From positions 4,294 to 57,892 of the forward strand of contig DDSR01000312.1 of NCBI GenBank assembly GCA_002343455.1: DNA of 53,599 nucleotides. Direction: 5' to 3'. The number at the start of each line of letters is the position of its first letter. The first letter of the stretch is position 1. The notes below the pieces were generated by a model, which saw only the letters and a list, made by a program, of their open reading frames with translations, was not told where the DNA came from and did not search any database. A program made the position numbers and the translations under genes. The stretch comes from Deltaproteobacteria bacterium UBA2385 (GTDB lineage Bacteria > Myxococcota_A > UBA796 > UBA2385). This document shows, piece after piece, positions 18,103 to 26,212 of the stretch.

Positions 18103-18813
18103 GCACGCAGCGTCGAACGCGACCCCAAGACCACCGACCGCAAGGGCACCACCGTCAAGCCCCTTTCGGGCACGAAGGCGGGGTCGGGCCAGAAGATGGG
18201 CGACGCCGGCAGCCGGGAGCTGCGGACCATGGCCGCCAAGGCGGGCAACCAGGGGCTCGACGGCAAGCTGCGCGAGCAGGGCGCGATGCGCGACACGCTC
18301 CTGCAGTTCATCTGCCAGCGCCTGAAGACCATGCACACCGTCCAGGGCTTCGAGCGAGACGAGATGAAGCACGAGCGGGAGTGGTTCCGACCCCTCGCCC
18401 GAGGCCAGGCCGGCTACCACCTGCCCGACCCGACCCGCTGGCACCAGGCGGCCCAGCTCTTCCAGCAAGCGGCCCAGGCGATGTGCAACGGGAACCTCGG
18501 CCAGGGCGCCGCGCTGATGGAGCGGGCGATGGAGGCCGAGCGCGCCGCCTACGACTCGACCCCGGCGATGGTCCGAGACCACCTCGACCGCAGCAACAAC
18601 GCCGCCGCCGCCGCCCCCGCCGAGCTGGCCCACGTCGGCAGCCGCTCCACCTGCGCCGCCACCGCGCTGCCCAAGGACATCGTCTACGCCGACCGCATCC
18701 TGGCGGTCGAGGACACGATGGAGCGGCCTCCTCCCCTCAATCGACGCCGCGGCAACGCCTGGTGGCTGGAGGAGGAGGAAGAGGAGGAAGAGGGAGAGGG
18801 GGAGAAGAAGTGA
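18100..18813 (+). CDS. Acidic-tailed eCIS-linked hypothetical protein
   Basis: A 237-residue soluble protein beginning MARSVERDPKTTDRKGTTVK. An upstream in-frame ATG at 17971 would add 43 residues of poor-quality sequence and was rejected. About 35-170 is largely helical (LREQGAMRDTLLQFICQRLK, WHQAAQLFQQAAQAMCNGNL, ALMERAMEAERAAYDS). The C-terminus is a run of glutamates (LEEEEEEEEGEGEKK) encoded by a 43-base all-purine stretch at 18768-18810. No family recognised. The gene diverges from the eCIS operon and its stop overlaps the start of the ArgE-like gene in a GTGA. Acidic tails occur on chaperones and nucleic-acid-mimicking proteins; a role as cargo, chaperone or regulator of the particle is open. 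Confidence 0.72.
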   Translation: MARSVERDPKTTDRKGTTVKPLSGTKAGSGQKMGDAGSRELRTMAAKAGNQGLDGKLREQGAMRDTLLQFICQRLKTMHTVQGFERDEMKHEREWFRPLARGQAGYHLPDPTRWHQAAQLFQQAAQAMCNGNLGQGAALMERAMEAERAAYDSTPAMVRDHLDRSNNAAAAAPAELAHVGSRSTCAATALPKDIVYADRILAVEDTMERPPPLNRRRGNAWWLEEEEEEEEGEGEKK

Positions 18814-19997
18814 GCGCCGCTCAGGTCTCCAAGGCCGCGGACCCCATCGCCGCCCTGGCCGAGCTGGTGGCCTTCCCGACCGTGTCCAACCGCCCGGTCA
18901 CCGACCTGGCCGCCTGGCTGGCCGAGCGCGCCGAGTCCGCCGGGATGCGGGTCGAGCGCTTCGAGACCAGCCCGGGCAAGTGCAATGTGCTCGCCAGTGC
19001 CGGACCGCAGGACAGCGACGGCCTCTTGCTCTCCGGCCATATGGACGTCGTCCCGGTCGATGGGCAGGACTGGAGCAGCGACCCCTTCGTCCTGAGCGAG
19101 CGCGAGGGCCGCCTGCACGGCCGCGGCTCCTGCGACATGAAGGCCTTCCTGGCCGCGGTGACCTGCGCGCTGACCGAGCTGCCCCTTCGCCGCCTCGACT
19201 CCCGGCTGATGCTGGCCTGGACCCACGACGAAGAGGTCGGCTGCCACGGCTCTCGGGCCCTGGTCGACCGCCTCCAGGAGCAGGGGCGCGACCTCCCGTC
19301 GCTGGCCCTGATCGGCGAGCCGACGGACTTCCGCATCTTCCGGGCGCACCCCGGCCACACCACCATGCGCATCCGCTGCGTTGGCCGCCCCTGCCACAGC
19401 GCCCGCCCCGAGCTGGGGGTCAGCGCGATCGAGGTCGCCGCCGATGTGCTCGCCGGGCTGCGTCGCCTGCAGGCGCAGCTCGCCCTCGAGAAGCCGGCGC
19501 TGGACCCGATGGTGCTCGGCGCCCTGGCCCACCCCTACCCCCTGATCAACTGCGGCCGCATCCAGGGAGGCACGGCGGTCAACATCCTGGCCGAGCACTG
19601 CGAGCTGCTGGTCGGCGTCCGACAGCTCCCGGGCCAGGAGGGCGAGGCCCTGGTGCGGCGCATCGCCGAGGCCGCCGCCGAGGCCGCCGAGCCCTGGGAG
19701 CGCCAGGGCGCGCGGGTCGAGGTCCAGCCCATGCACGAGGCCCCCGCTCTGCTCACCCCGGCGGGGACCGACCTGGAGCGCCTCCTCCGCCCGCACGCCA
19801 GCGACCCGCAGCCGGGCGCCGCACCCTTCGCGACCGACGGCGGGAACCTCGCCCGGATGGGCACCCGCTGCCTGGTCTTCGGGGCCGGCAGCATCGACGT
19901 GGCCCACCGGCCCGACGAGTACGTGCCCGTCGAGCACCTCCTGCGAATGACCCGGATGCTGCCCGAGATCATTCGTGCCCGCTGTGTGACAGCCTGA
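18810..19997 (+). CDS. argE: Acetylornithine deacetylase-like M20 metallopeptidase
   Basis: A 395-residue M20-family zinc amidohydrolase, length typical for ArgE. Metal-site motifs are visible: SGHMDVVPVDGQDWSSDPF, LHGRGSCDMKAFLA, the catalytic glutamates in HDEEVGC, and the late histidine in SIDVAHRPDEY. The dimerisation-domain motif HPGHTTMRIRCVGRPCHSAR is present. ArgE removes the acetyl group from N-acetylornithine in arginine synthesis; relatives act on other N-acyl amino acids or dipeptides. The GTG start overlaps the preceding stop by four bases, so translation is coupled to an eCIS-linked gene, and 58 bases downstream comes another eCIS gene. No other arginine gene is nearby. It is either a housekeeping gene caught in the locus or a recruited hydrolase. 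Confidence 0.88.
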   Translation: MSAAQVSKAADPIAALAELVAFPTVSNRPVTDLAAWLAERAESAGMRVERFETSPGKCNVLASAGPQDSDGLLLSGHMDVVPVDGQDWSSDPFVLSEREGRLHGRGSCDMKAFLAAVTCALTELPLRRLDSRLMLAWTHDEEVGCHGSRALVDRLQEQGRDLPSLALIGEPTDFRIFRAHPGHTTMRIRCVGRPCHSARPELGVSAIEVAADVLAGLRRLQAQLALEKPALDPMVLGALAHPYPLINCGRIQGGTAVNILAEHCELLVGVRQLPGQEGEALVRRIAEAAAEAAEPWERQGARVEVQPMHEAPALLTPAGTDLERLLRPHASDPQPGAAPFATDGGNLARMGTRCLVFGAGSIDVAHRPDEYVPVEHLLRMTRMLPEIIRARCVTA

Positions 19998-20045
19998 GCC
20001 GACCCTTTCAACCCGGGACCGCCTGCGCTACCATGGACGCGCAGC

Positions 20046-20053
20046 AGAGGTGA
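20046..20053 (+). promoter_or_regulatory. Strong ribosome binding site that fixes the DUF4157-like start
   Basis: AGAGGTGA lies just before ATG 20056 and is a near-perfect anti-Shine-Dalgarno match. It also contains an in-frame GTG (20050) that would otherwise look like a start. A TACCAT at 20029-20034 with TTTCAA 17 bases before it (20006-20011) is a possible but weak promoter. Confidence 0.55.
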
Positions 20054-20055
20054 AC

Positions 20056-20688
20056 ATGGCTCCCAGTCCTCCCGGCGGTCGCACCGTCTCGCGCCTCGCA
20101 GGTCGGCTCGACCGGTCCGCCCTCCAGCGCCAGTCCATGCCCGATGGCGGCGAGGTCTACCGCGGAGAGCTCGCCAGCCGCGCCCTGAAGTCGGTCGGCG
20201 CCCGCGCCATGACCCTGGACCGCAGCGTCATCGTCGCCGACGACTTCAACATCAGCAAGCCCGAGGACCGCGCCCTCTACGCCCACGAGCGCTTCCACGC
20301 CATGGAGGGCGACGGCAAGGGCGGCGGTGGGCACGACAACTTCCGCGACGCCGAAGAGATCGCCGCCCGCGCGGCCGAGTCGATGGTCTTCCACCGCATG
20401 GCCGGCGGCTACGAGGCGGGCAACGAGCCGGGAGCCGGCCCGGGGCAGTACGACACCCACAAGGGCCAGCACCAGGGCGGGGGCGTCACCCCGCACCCGC
20501 AGGGCACCGAGAGCAAGGTGCAGACCCCCGACAAGCCCGACTCCCAGCGGGGCTACCGGGCGCTGCGCGACAAGGACTGGACCCACGCCGACGTCGTCGA
20601 CGAGCTGGCCAAGCAGGTCCTCGGCGCCTTCGACACCAAGCAGCAGGCCCACTTCGAGCGCCACGCCGACAAGCGCGGCTCCTTCTAG
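20056..20688 (+). CDS. DUF4157-like (eCIS core domain) protein with HExxH motif
   Basis: A 210-residue protein. About 30-110 matches the layout of the DUF4157/eCIS-core metallopeptidase-like domain: a basic opening (VSRLAGRLDRSALQRQSMPD), a strand segment (MTLDRSVIVADDFNISKPED), then AHERFHAMEGDG with H77-E78-x-x-H81. In eCIS loci this domain typically sits at the N-terminus of cargo toxins or as a free protein and is linked to loading. Here no toxin domain follows. The rest is a Gly/Pro/Gln-rich linker and a short helical end (HADVVDELAKQVLGAFDTKQ). It lies 21 bases before the AAA+ ATPase gene, consistent with a cargo-handling role. The domain assignment is by motif and context and is moderately sure. 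Confidence 0.72.
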   Translation: MAPSPPGGRTVSRLAGRLDRSALQRQSMPDGGEVYRGELASRALKSVGARAMTLDRSVIVADDFNISKPEDRALYAHERFHAMEGDGKGGGGHDNFRDAEEIAARAAESMVFHRMAGGYEAGNEPGAGPGQYDTHKGQHQGGGVTPHPQGTESKVQTPDKPDSQRGYRALRDKDWTHADVVDELAKQVLGAFDTKQQAHFERHADKRGSF

Positions 20689-20709
20689 TCCCCACCCGCC
20701 GCGGGCCTC

Positions 20710-22800
20710 ATGCGCACCGTCTTCGAAGAGCTGGCCCGCCGGCTGCGACGCACCGACCTCCTCCTCCTGCGCGCCGTCCGGCGGCAGCGGGCGCGCCCCT
20801 CGATGCGGGCCAAGGGCCAATTCTGGGGCAGCGTCATCACCGACGACGAGGTCGACGCGCTGCTGCGGGCCCACGGTGAGATCGACTGGCCGGACACCCA
20901 GGACGCGCTCGCCGACGCGGTCGTCGCCAGCGCCGCGCTTCGGGACGAGGCCGAGGGCCGGGTCTCCCGCCTGCGCCACGCCTTCGAGCTGGACGGCGAC
21001 GACATCGACCTGCTGCTGCTGGCCGTCGCGCCCGAGATCAGCAACGGCTACGCCCGCATCTTCGCCTACCTCAACGACAACCTGAACCAGGCCTACCTGA
21101 CGGTTGACCTCGCCACCCGGATCCTGCGCACCCACCGCACCGAGCGCCTCGCCCTGCAGGGCCGCCTGATGAGCAACGCGCCGCTGATCAAGAGCCGGCT
21201 GCTGCTGCTCTTCCCGCACGAGGGCGCCGAGACGCTGGCCAGCCGCCGGGTCCATCCCAGCGGCCGGATGCTGCGCTGGCTGCTCGAAGAAGAAGAGCTC
21301 CCCAGCGGGGTCGGCTTCGCCCCGATGGACACCAGCCGCGAGCCCTTCATCCCGGGCCCTACCCGGCAGCGAATCCAGGAGATCACCCACGCCCTGGACC
21401 GCCCGGTCACCATCGCCGTGGTCGGCAGCACCCTGGGCAGCCGCGAAGGGGCCGCCATGGCCATCGCCCGGGCGGCAGGGCGCCCCCTGGCCCGGGTCGA
21501 CCTGGAGCGCGCCCAGCAGTACATCGACCAGCCCTGGGATCTGCTGCGCGAGCTGCGCCTCTCCCGGGCCCTGCCCTACGTCGTCAACGTCGTCGCCAGC
21601 CAGGAGGATCCCGCGCAGCGCGCCGGCATCGTCCGGCTGGGCAGCGCCCTGGCCACCCTCCCCTACCCTGTGCTGATCGGCGGCTCGGACCGGCGTGCCA
21701 TCGGCAGCCTGCTCGGCGCCGAGCGGCCCAGCCTGACCGTGATGGTCGGGCGCACCACCATGGACGAGCGCGTCGCGGCCTGGAAAGACGCCTTCCAGCA
21801 GCGGGGCTGGAACCCCGAGATCGCCTCCGAGGTCAGCGAGCGCTTCTACAGCGTGGGCGGCACGACCATCCCGGCGGTGCTCGAGCGCGCCGAGGCCGAG
21901 TGCGGCGGGCAGGAGCCCACCACCGAGGCGCTCTGGGACGCCGCCCGCGAGTGCAGCCGCCCCGAGTTCCGCGGCCTCGCCCAGCACGTCGTGCCCAAGT
22001 ACCGCTTCGAGGACCTGATCGTCCCCGACAAGATCATGAGCCAGCTGCAGATGCTGCGCAGCTACCTCTCCGAGCAGGAGACCGTCTTCCACAAGTGGGG
22101 GGCGATCAAGGTGCGCCCCCGAGGCTTCGGCATCAAGGCCCTCTTCAGCGGGGGGCCCGGCACCGGCAAGACCATGGCCGCCGAGTGCATCGCCGGCGCC
22201 CTGGGCATGGACATGTTCCGGGTCGACACCAGCAGCGTCGTCAGCCGCTGGGTGGGCGAGACCGAGAAGAACCTGCGCGAGATCTTCGACGCGGCCGAGG
22301 GCGGCACCGCCGTCATCCTCTTCGACGAGGCCGACAGCCTCTTCGGCAGCCGCGGCGAGGTCAAGCAGGCCCAGGACCGCTTCGCCAACCAGGAGGTCGC
22401 CTTCCTGTTGCAGCGGCTGGAGGTCTTCGAGGGCTGCGCCATCCTGACCACCAACCTGCAAGAGAACATCGACGAGGCCTTCCTGCGCCGCTTCGGCGCG
22501 GTCATCGAGTTCCCGATGCCCAACGTCGAAGCCCGGCGCATGCTCTGGCACAAGTCGATCCCGGCCGGCGCCCCCCGGGACCCCGACCTGGACCTGGACG
22601 TCATCGCCCGCCAGTTCATCCTGGCCGGCGGCAACATCGTCGGCGCCGCCATCAACGCCTGCATCATCGCCAGCTCGCGGCGAGACCCGGTGGCCATGCG
22701 GCACGTGGTCGAGGCCGTGGCCCGCGAGATGGTCAAGATGGGCAAGCAGGTCAGCCGCGTTCACTTCGGCGAGTTCTACGAGTACGTCCAGGACCTGTAG
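20710..22800 (+). CDS. eCIS AAA+ ATPase, Afp15-like
   Basis: A 696-residue protein with two AAA regions. The first (about 235-360: TIAVVGSTLGSREGAAMAIA) lacks a proper Walker A and is probably inactive. The second (about 440-690) is complete: Walker A GGPGTGKT near 480, VSRWVGETEKNLREIFDAAE, Walker B AVILFDEAD near 535, sensor ILTTNLQENIDEAFLRRF. The N-terminal 200 residues are helical and family specific. Every eCIS locus carries such a CDC48-like ATPase; its role in assembly or cargo loading is not settled. It follows the DUF4157-like gene closely and ends the plus-strand eCIS group; the next 135 bases hold the kamA control region. Confidence 0.92.
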   Translation: MRTVFEELARRLRRTDLLLLRAVRRQRARPSMRAKGQFWGSVITDDEVDALLRAHGEIDWPDTQDALADAVVASAALRDEAEGRVSRLRHAFELDGDDIDLLLLAVAPEISNGYARIFAYLNDNLNQAYLTVDLATRILRTHRTERLALQGRLMSNAPLIKSRLLLLFPHEGAETLASRRVHPSGRMLRWLLEEEELPSGVGFAPMDTSREPFIPGPTRQRIQEITHALDRPVTIAVVGSTLGSREGAAMAIARAAGRPLARVDLERAQQYIDQPWDLLRELRLSRALPYVVNVVASQEDPAQRAGIVRLGSALATLPYPVLIGGSDRRAIGSLLGAERPSLTVMVGRTTMDERVAAWKDAFQQRGWNPEIASEVSERFYSVGGTTIPAVLERAEAECGGQEPTTEALWDAARECSRPEFRGLAQHVVPKYRFEDLIVPDKIMSQLQMLRSYLSEQETVFHKWGAIKVRPRGFGIKALFSGGPGTGKTMAAECIAGALGMDMFRVDTSSVVSRWVGETEKNLREIFDAAEGGTAVILFDEADSLFGSRGEVKQAQDRFANQEVAFLLQRLEVFEGCAILTTNLQENIDEAFLRRFGAVIEFPMPNVEARRMLWHKSIPAGAPRDPDLDLDVIARQFILAGGNIVGAAINACIIASSRRDPVAMRHVVEAVAREMVKMGKQVSRVHFGEFYEYVQDL

Positions 22801-22848
22801 CCGCGTCGGGTCTGGAGCTCGGGGTGCCACCGGTCGACCGGCGGGCTA

Positions 22849-22869
22849 ATACTTCGCAAGCAAACCATT
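22849..22869. promoter_or_regulatory. Putative MarR operator upstream of kamA
   Basis: This AT-rich site contains TTCGCAAGCAAA (22853-22864) within a 21-base block that matches the site at 26138-26158 at 16 of 21 positions in the same orientation. Shared consensus is ATAnTTnGCAnGCnAACCA. It lies 67 bases before the chosen kamA start and contains TAATAC-like -10 material at its left edge, so bound repressor would block transcription. Confidence 0.6.
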
Positions 22870-22935
22870 CTGACCCAAACGATGGGGAGCTTCGCGCCTG
22901 GGTCTGCAGGCGGCGGACTCCCTTGCGGAAAGCCC

Positions 22936-24222
22936 ATGTTCGAAGACACCTCTCATCCGGCCGAAGGCCGAACCCTCCTCCCCTCCCTTCAGGCCATCGA
23001 CGCGCTCAGCGCCGAGCAGCGCCTGGAGGTGCAGGCGGTCGCCCAGGTCCTGCCCTTCCGGGTCAACCGCTACATCGTCGACGAGCTGATCGACTGGGAC
23101 CGGATCCCGGACGACCCGATCTTCCGGCTGTGCTTTCCGCACCGCGACATGCTGGACCCCGACGACTTCCGCACCATCCGCGACCTGCTGGTGGCGGGCG
23201 CAACGAAGCAGCAGCTCCAGGAGTGCGCCCAGGGCATCCGCGCGCGCCTGAACCCCCACCCCGCGGGGCAGACCACGCAGAACGTGCCGACGCTCGACGG
23301 CGAGGCCGTCCCCGGCGTGCAGCACAAGTACCGCGAGACCGTCCTGGTCTTTCCCAGCGCCGGCCAGACCTGCCACGCCTACTGCAGCTACTGCTTTCGC
23401 TGGCCGCAGTTTGTCGGGGATCGCGATCTTCGCTTCGCCACGCGACGGATCGACCCCGTGCTGGCCTACCTGCGCTCCAAGCCCGAGGTCAGCGACGTGC
23501 TGTTGACCGGCGGCGATCCCCTGGTCATGAAGACCCGGGTGCTGGCGCGCACCCTGCTGCCGATGCTGGACCTGCCCTCCGTGCAGACGATCCGCATCGG
23601 CACCAAGTCGGTCGCCTGGTGGCCGCAGCGCTTCGTCGAGGACGACGACGCCGACGACCTGCTGCGGCTCTTCGAGAAGGTGATCGCCTCGGGCCGGCAC
23701 CTCGCCCTGATGGCGCACTACAGCCACCCGCGCGAGCTCTCGACCCCGATCGCCCAGCGGGCCATCGAGCGCATTCGCGGGACGGGAGCGGTGATCCGCT
23801 GCCAGGCCCCGCTGGTCCGGCACGTCAACGCCGACTCCGACACCTGGGCCGAGCTGTGGCGTCGCCAGGTCGCCCTCGGCGTGGTCCCCTACTACATGTT
23901 CGTCGAGCGGGACACCGGACCCCGCCACTACTTCGAGGTCCCGCTGGCCGAGGCGCTGTGCATCTACACCGGCGCGGTGTCCCAGGTCAGCGGCCTGGCC
24001 CGCACCGCCCGCGGCCCGGTCATGTCCTGCACTCCGGGCAAGGCCCAGGTCCTCGGCACGATGGACGTGGCAGGCGAGAAGCGCTTCCTGCTGCGCTTCC
24101 TGCAGGCCCGCGACCCCAAGTGGATCAACCACGTCTTCACCGCCCGCTACGACGAGAAGGCGGCGTGGCTGGACCACCTGCGCCCCTGCGAGGGCGAGCG
24201 CTTCGAGTTCGAAGCGCCCTGA
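22936..24222 (+). CDS. KamA-family radical SAM enzyme (amino acid 2,3-aminomutase-like)
   Basis: A 428-residue radical SAM protein of the lysine 2,3-aminomutase family. The cluster-binding CHAYCSYC motif is at C146, C150 and C153. The family segments TTQNVPTLDGEAVPGVQHKY, LLTGGDPLVM and HYSHPRELS are present, as is a pyridoxal-type layout. In lysine enzymes the substrate amine is held by an Asp in a DAPGGGGK segment; here the matching stretch reads GPVMSCTPGKAQV, without that Asp, so lysine is an unlikely substrate. The ATG at 22936 has GGAAAG upstream; an ATG at 22882 lacks a ribosome site. It converges on asnB across a shared terminator and carries a predicted MarR site. The substrate is unknown; glutamate-type or other beta-amino acids are possible. 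Confidence 0.88.
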   Translation: MFEDTSHPAEGRTLLPSLQAIDALSAEQRLEVQAVAQVLPFRVNRYIVDELIDWDRIPDDPIFRLCFPHRDMLDPDDFRTIRDLLVAGATKQQLQECAQGIRARLNPHPAGQTTQNVPTLDGEAVPGVQHKYRETVLVFPSAGQTCHAYCSYCFRWPQFVGDRDLRFATRRIDPVLAYLRSKPEVSDVLLTGGDPLVMKTRVLARTLLPMLDLPSVQTIRIGTKSVAWWPQRFVEDDDADDLLRLFEKVIASGRHLALMAHYSHPRELSTPIAQRAIERIRGTGAVIRCQAPLVRHVNADSDTWAELWRRQVALGVVPYYMFVERDTGPRHYFEVPLAEALCIYTGAVSQVSGLARTARGPVMSCTPGKAQVLGTMDVAGEKRFLLRFLQARDPKWINHVFTARYDEKAAWLDHLRPCEGERFEFEAP

Positions 24223-24246
24223 GCGCCTCCCCGCGCGGAGACCCGG

Positions 24247-24278
24247 GCGCTGAGACCTGAACGTTCAGGCCTCAGCGC
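24247..24278. terminator. Bidirectional terminator between kamA and asnB
   Basis: A near-perfect 32-base palindrome. Outer arms GCGCTGAG (24247-24254) and CTCAGCGC (24271-24278) enclose CCTGAACGTTCAGG, with one A/C mismatch pair. It starts 25 bases after the kamA stop and ends nine bases before the asnB stop, so it can serve both converging genes. There is no long U-tract on either side. Confidence 0.7.
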
Positions 24279-24287
24279 TCGCGGGCC

Positions 24288-26093
24288 TCAGCGCGCAGCG
24301 GCCGCCAACGAGACCTGGGGCTCTCGGACGAAGCTGCGGTGCCAGGCGTGCAGCACGAACAGGCTGTAGAGCTCCTCCTGGCGCCGATGGGGGTCGGGCG
24401 CGCCCTGCCCTCGCCGCAGCTCACGGACCCGGTCCACGCTCACCATCCCAGCCTCGTCGACGGCTTCGTCTCCCAGCTCCTGGTCCAACATCGACGGATC
24501 GACGAACCAGCGCGCAGGAGCCCGAAAGGGCGCCTTCTTCGCCTGCAGCACCGAGGCGGGAAGCATCGGGCCCAGGCTCTGGCGCAGCAGGAGCTTGTCG
24601 GTCGTCGCGCCTCGACGCAGGCGGTGGGGCATGCCCGCGCAGAGCTGCTGGAGCCGGTAGTCCATGAAGGGCGCCCGCGCCTCGACCGAGCAGGCCATGC
24701 TCAGCTTGTCCAGGCGGGTGTTGATGCGGTCGGGGAGGCGCAGGCGCGCCTCGATGTGCAGCATCTGGCTGAGCGGAGAGAGATCCGCGACCTCCTGCTC
24801 CAGCGAGGCGAAGCGGCTGTCGTCTACCCCGTGGCCCAGCAGGGCCTCGCGGTCGGTCGGCGAGGGGAAGCAGAACTCCTCGAGGGAGAGGTAGCGATCG
24901 AGGGCGGAGCCCTGCGCCGGCCACCGACCACCCGCGTCCACCCAGTCGCAGGCCGTCTCGAACTTGCGGTAGCCGGCCATGATCTCGTCGGCGCCCTCGC
25001 CGGTCAGCACCGTGGTGATGCCGGCGGCGGCGACCTCCTTGAAGACCCGCGCGGTGGGCAGCAGGGCGTCGGTCGAGAGCGGCTCCTCCACCCAGTAGAG
25101 CGCGTCGCCCAGGTCCTGACAGTCGTCGGTGGAGACCGGCCGGACCTCGTGCGAGGCCTTCCAGCGGGCCGCGACCTCGGCAGCCGGCCCGGCTTCGTCG
25201 ACCGCGTCGCCCGGGAAGGAGATGGTGAAGGCCCGCAAGGGCGAGGCGTTGGCCTGGGCGCCCATCGCCAGCACCGAGGCCGAGTCGACCCCGCCGCTGA
25301 GCAGGAAGCCCATCGGCGCCTCGCTCTCCATTCGCAGGCGGACGGCGTCGGAGAGCCCCTCGGTGAGCGCCTCTCTCCACTCATCCGCCTCGGCCTTGCT
25401 GGGGCTGGCGTCGTTGTCCGGGCCGTAGCGCAGGGACCAGTAGCGCTGGACCACCGGCGCGCCATCGCCCTCGCAGACCAGGGTCGTCCCCGCTTCCAGC
25501 TTGTGGACCCCCTGGAAGATGGTCAGCGGCGCCGGGACGTAGCCGAAGCGCAGGTAGTCGTTGAGGGCCTGGCGATCGACCGCCGGGCGGCGGTCTCCGA
25601 GCAGTGCCTTCAGCTCGCTGGACCAGCGCAGGGTCCCGTCGGTGAAGGTCCAGTACAGGGGCTTCTGGCCCGATCGGTCCCGGCCGAGCACCATCCGCCG
25701 CCGCGCCGGGTCGTACAGCGCGAAGGCGAACATGCCGTTGACGTCGTCGAGCAGGCCGTCGAGCCCGGACTCGGCGTACCGATGCACCAGGACCTCGGCG
25801 TCGCTGCGGGTCCGGAAGTGATGCCGCCCGGAGAGGGAGGCGCGCAGCGCCCGGTGGTTGTAGATCTCGCCGTTGATGGTGAGCACGGTGCGACCGGCGG
25901 TGTCGAAGAGGGGCTGGTCCCCTCCGGCCTGGTCGATGATGGCGAGGCGACGGAAGCCCAGGGCGGCGTGGGCGTCGCGGTACCAGCCGTCGCTGTCGGG
26001 GCCGCGGTGGTGGAGCCGCTCCAGGTCGGAGCGGCGAAGAGATTCAGGAGTCAGGGGGGCGGCGCCGCGAAAGGCGCCGAGTAGACCACACAC
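24288..26093 (-). CDS. asnB: Asparagine synthase (glutamine-hydrolysing)
   Basis: A 601-residue AsnB. A GTG start gives MCGLLGAF, placing the glutaminase nucleophile at Cys2 after Met removal. The N-terminal amidotransferase shows HHRGPDSDGWY, ALGFRRLAIID and LTINGEIYNH. The synthetase half has the ATP-pyrophosphatase loop LLSGGVDSASVLA near 262-272, VLTGEGADEIMAGYRKF, and SVEARAPFMDYRL. The enzyme turns aspartate, glutamine and ATP into asparagine; relatives amidate other carboxylates in secondary metabolism. It is divergent from a marR gene with a predicted operator 45 bases before the start, and converges with kamA. That link suggests a specialised product, perhaps a beta-amino acid amide, rather than only bulk asparagine supply. 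Confidence 0.93.
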   Translation of the reverse strand: MCGLLGAFRGAAPLTPESLRRSDLERLHHRGPDSDGWYRDAHAALGFRRLAIIDQAGGDQPLFDTAGRTVLTINGEIYNHRALRASLSGRHHFRTRSDAEVLVHRYAESGLDGLLDDVNGMFAFALYDPARRRMVLGRDRSGQKPLYWTFTDGTLRWSSELKALLGDRRPAVDRQALNDYLRFGYVPAPLTIFQGVHKLEAGTTLVCEGDGAPVVQRYWSLRYGPDNDASPSKAEADEWREALTEGLSDAVRLRMESEAPMGFLLSGGVDSASVLAMGAQANASPLRAFTISFPGDAVDEAGPAAEVAARWKASHEVRPVSTDDCQDLGDALYWVEEPLSTDALLPTARVFKEVAAAGITTVLTGEGADEIMAGYRKFETACDWVDAGGRWPAQGSALDRYLSLEEFCFPSPTDREALLGHGVDDSRFASLEQEVADLSPLSQMLHIEARLRLPDRINTRLDKLSMACSVEARAPFMDYRLQQLCAGMPHRLRRGATTDKLLLRQSLGPMLPASVLQAKKAPFRAPARWFVDPSMLDQELGDEAVDEAGMVSVDRVRELRRGQGAPDPHRRQEELYSLFVLHAWHRSFVREPQVSLAAAAR

Positions 26094-26137
26094 GTTGGAG
26101 TTCCGGGATCGAGGGAGCCTGAATCGGCGAGAGGCCG

Positions 26138-26158
26138 ATAGTTAGCATGCGAACCAAT
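26138..26158. promoter_or_regulatory. Putative MarR operator between asnB and marR
   Basis: The centre TTAGCATGCGAA (26142-26153) is a near palindrome around GCATGC with flanking GTT/AAC half-sites, typical of sites bound by dimeric MarR proteins. It matches the kamA upstream site at 16 of 21 bases. It lies 45 bases before the asnB start and 55 bases before the chosen marR start, so one site could control both divergent genes, including autoregulation. Confidence 0.62.
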
Positions 26159-26212
26159 AGCATCCCCTGCCCAGGTCGGCACCTCCCCCGACCCTGGCGC
26201 CCGGCACAGCGC

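Noticed and set aside
17654..18325. A plus-strand frame starting inside the first eCIS operon gene
   Set aside because: It overlaps the start of the acidic-tailed gene in another frame and has antisense-like composition; the minus GTG frame is coupled to the cap gene.
20008..22830. A 940-codon minus-strand frame opposite the AAA+ ATPase and DUF4157-like genes
   Set aside because: The plus strand has complete Walker motifs and HExxH; the minus product shows only shadow composition.
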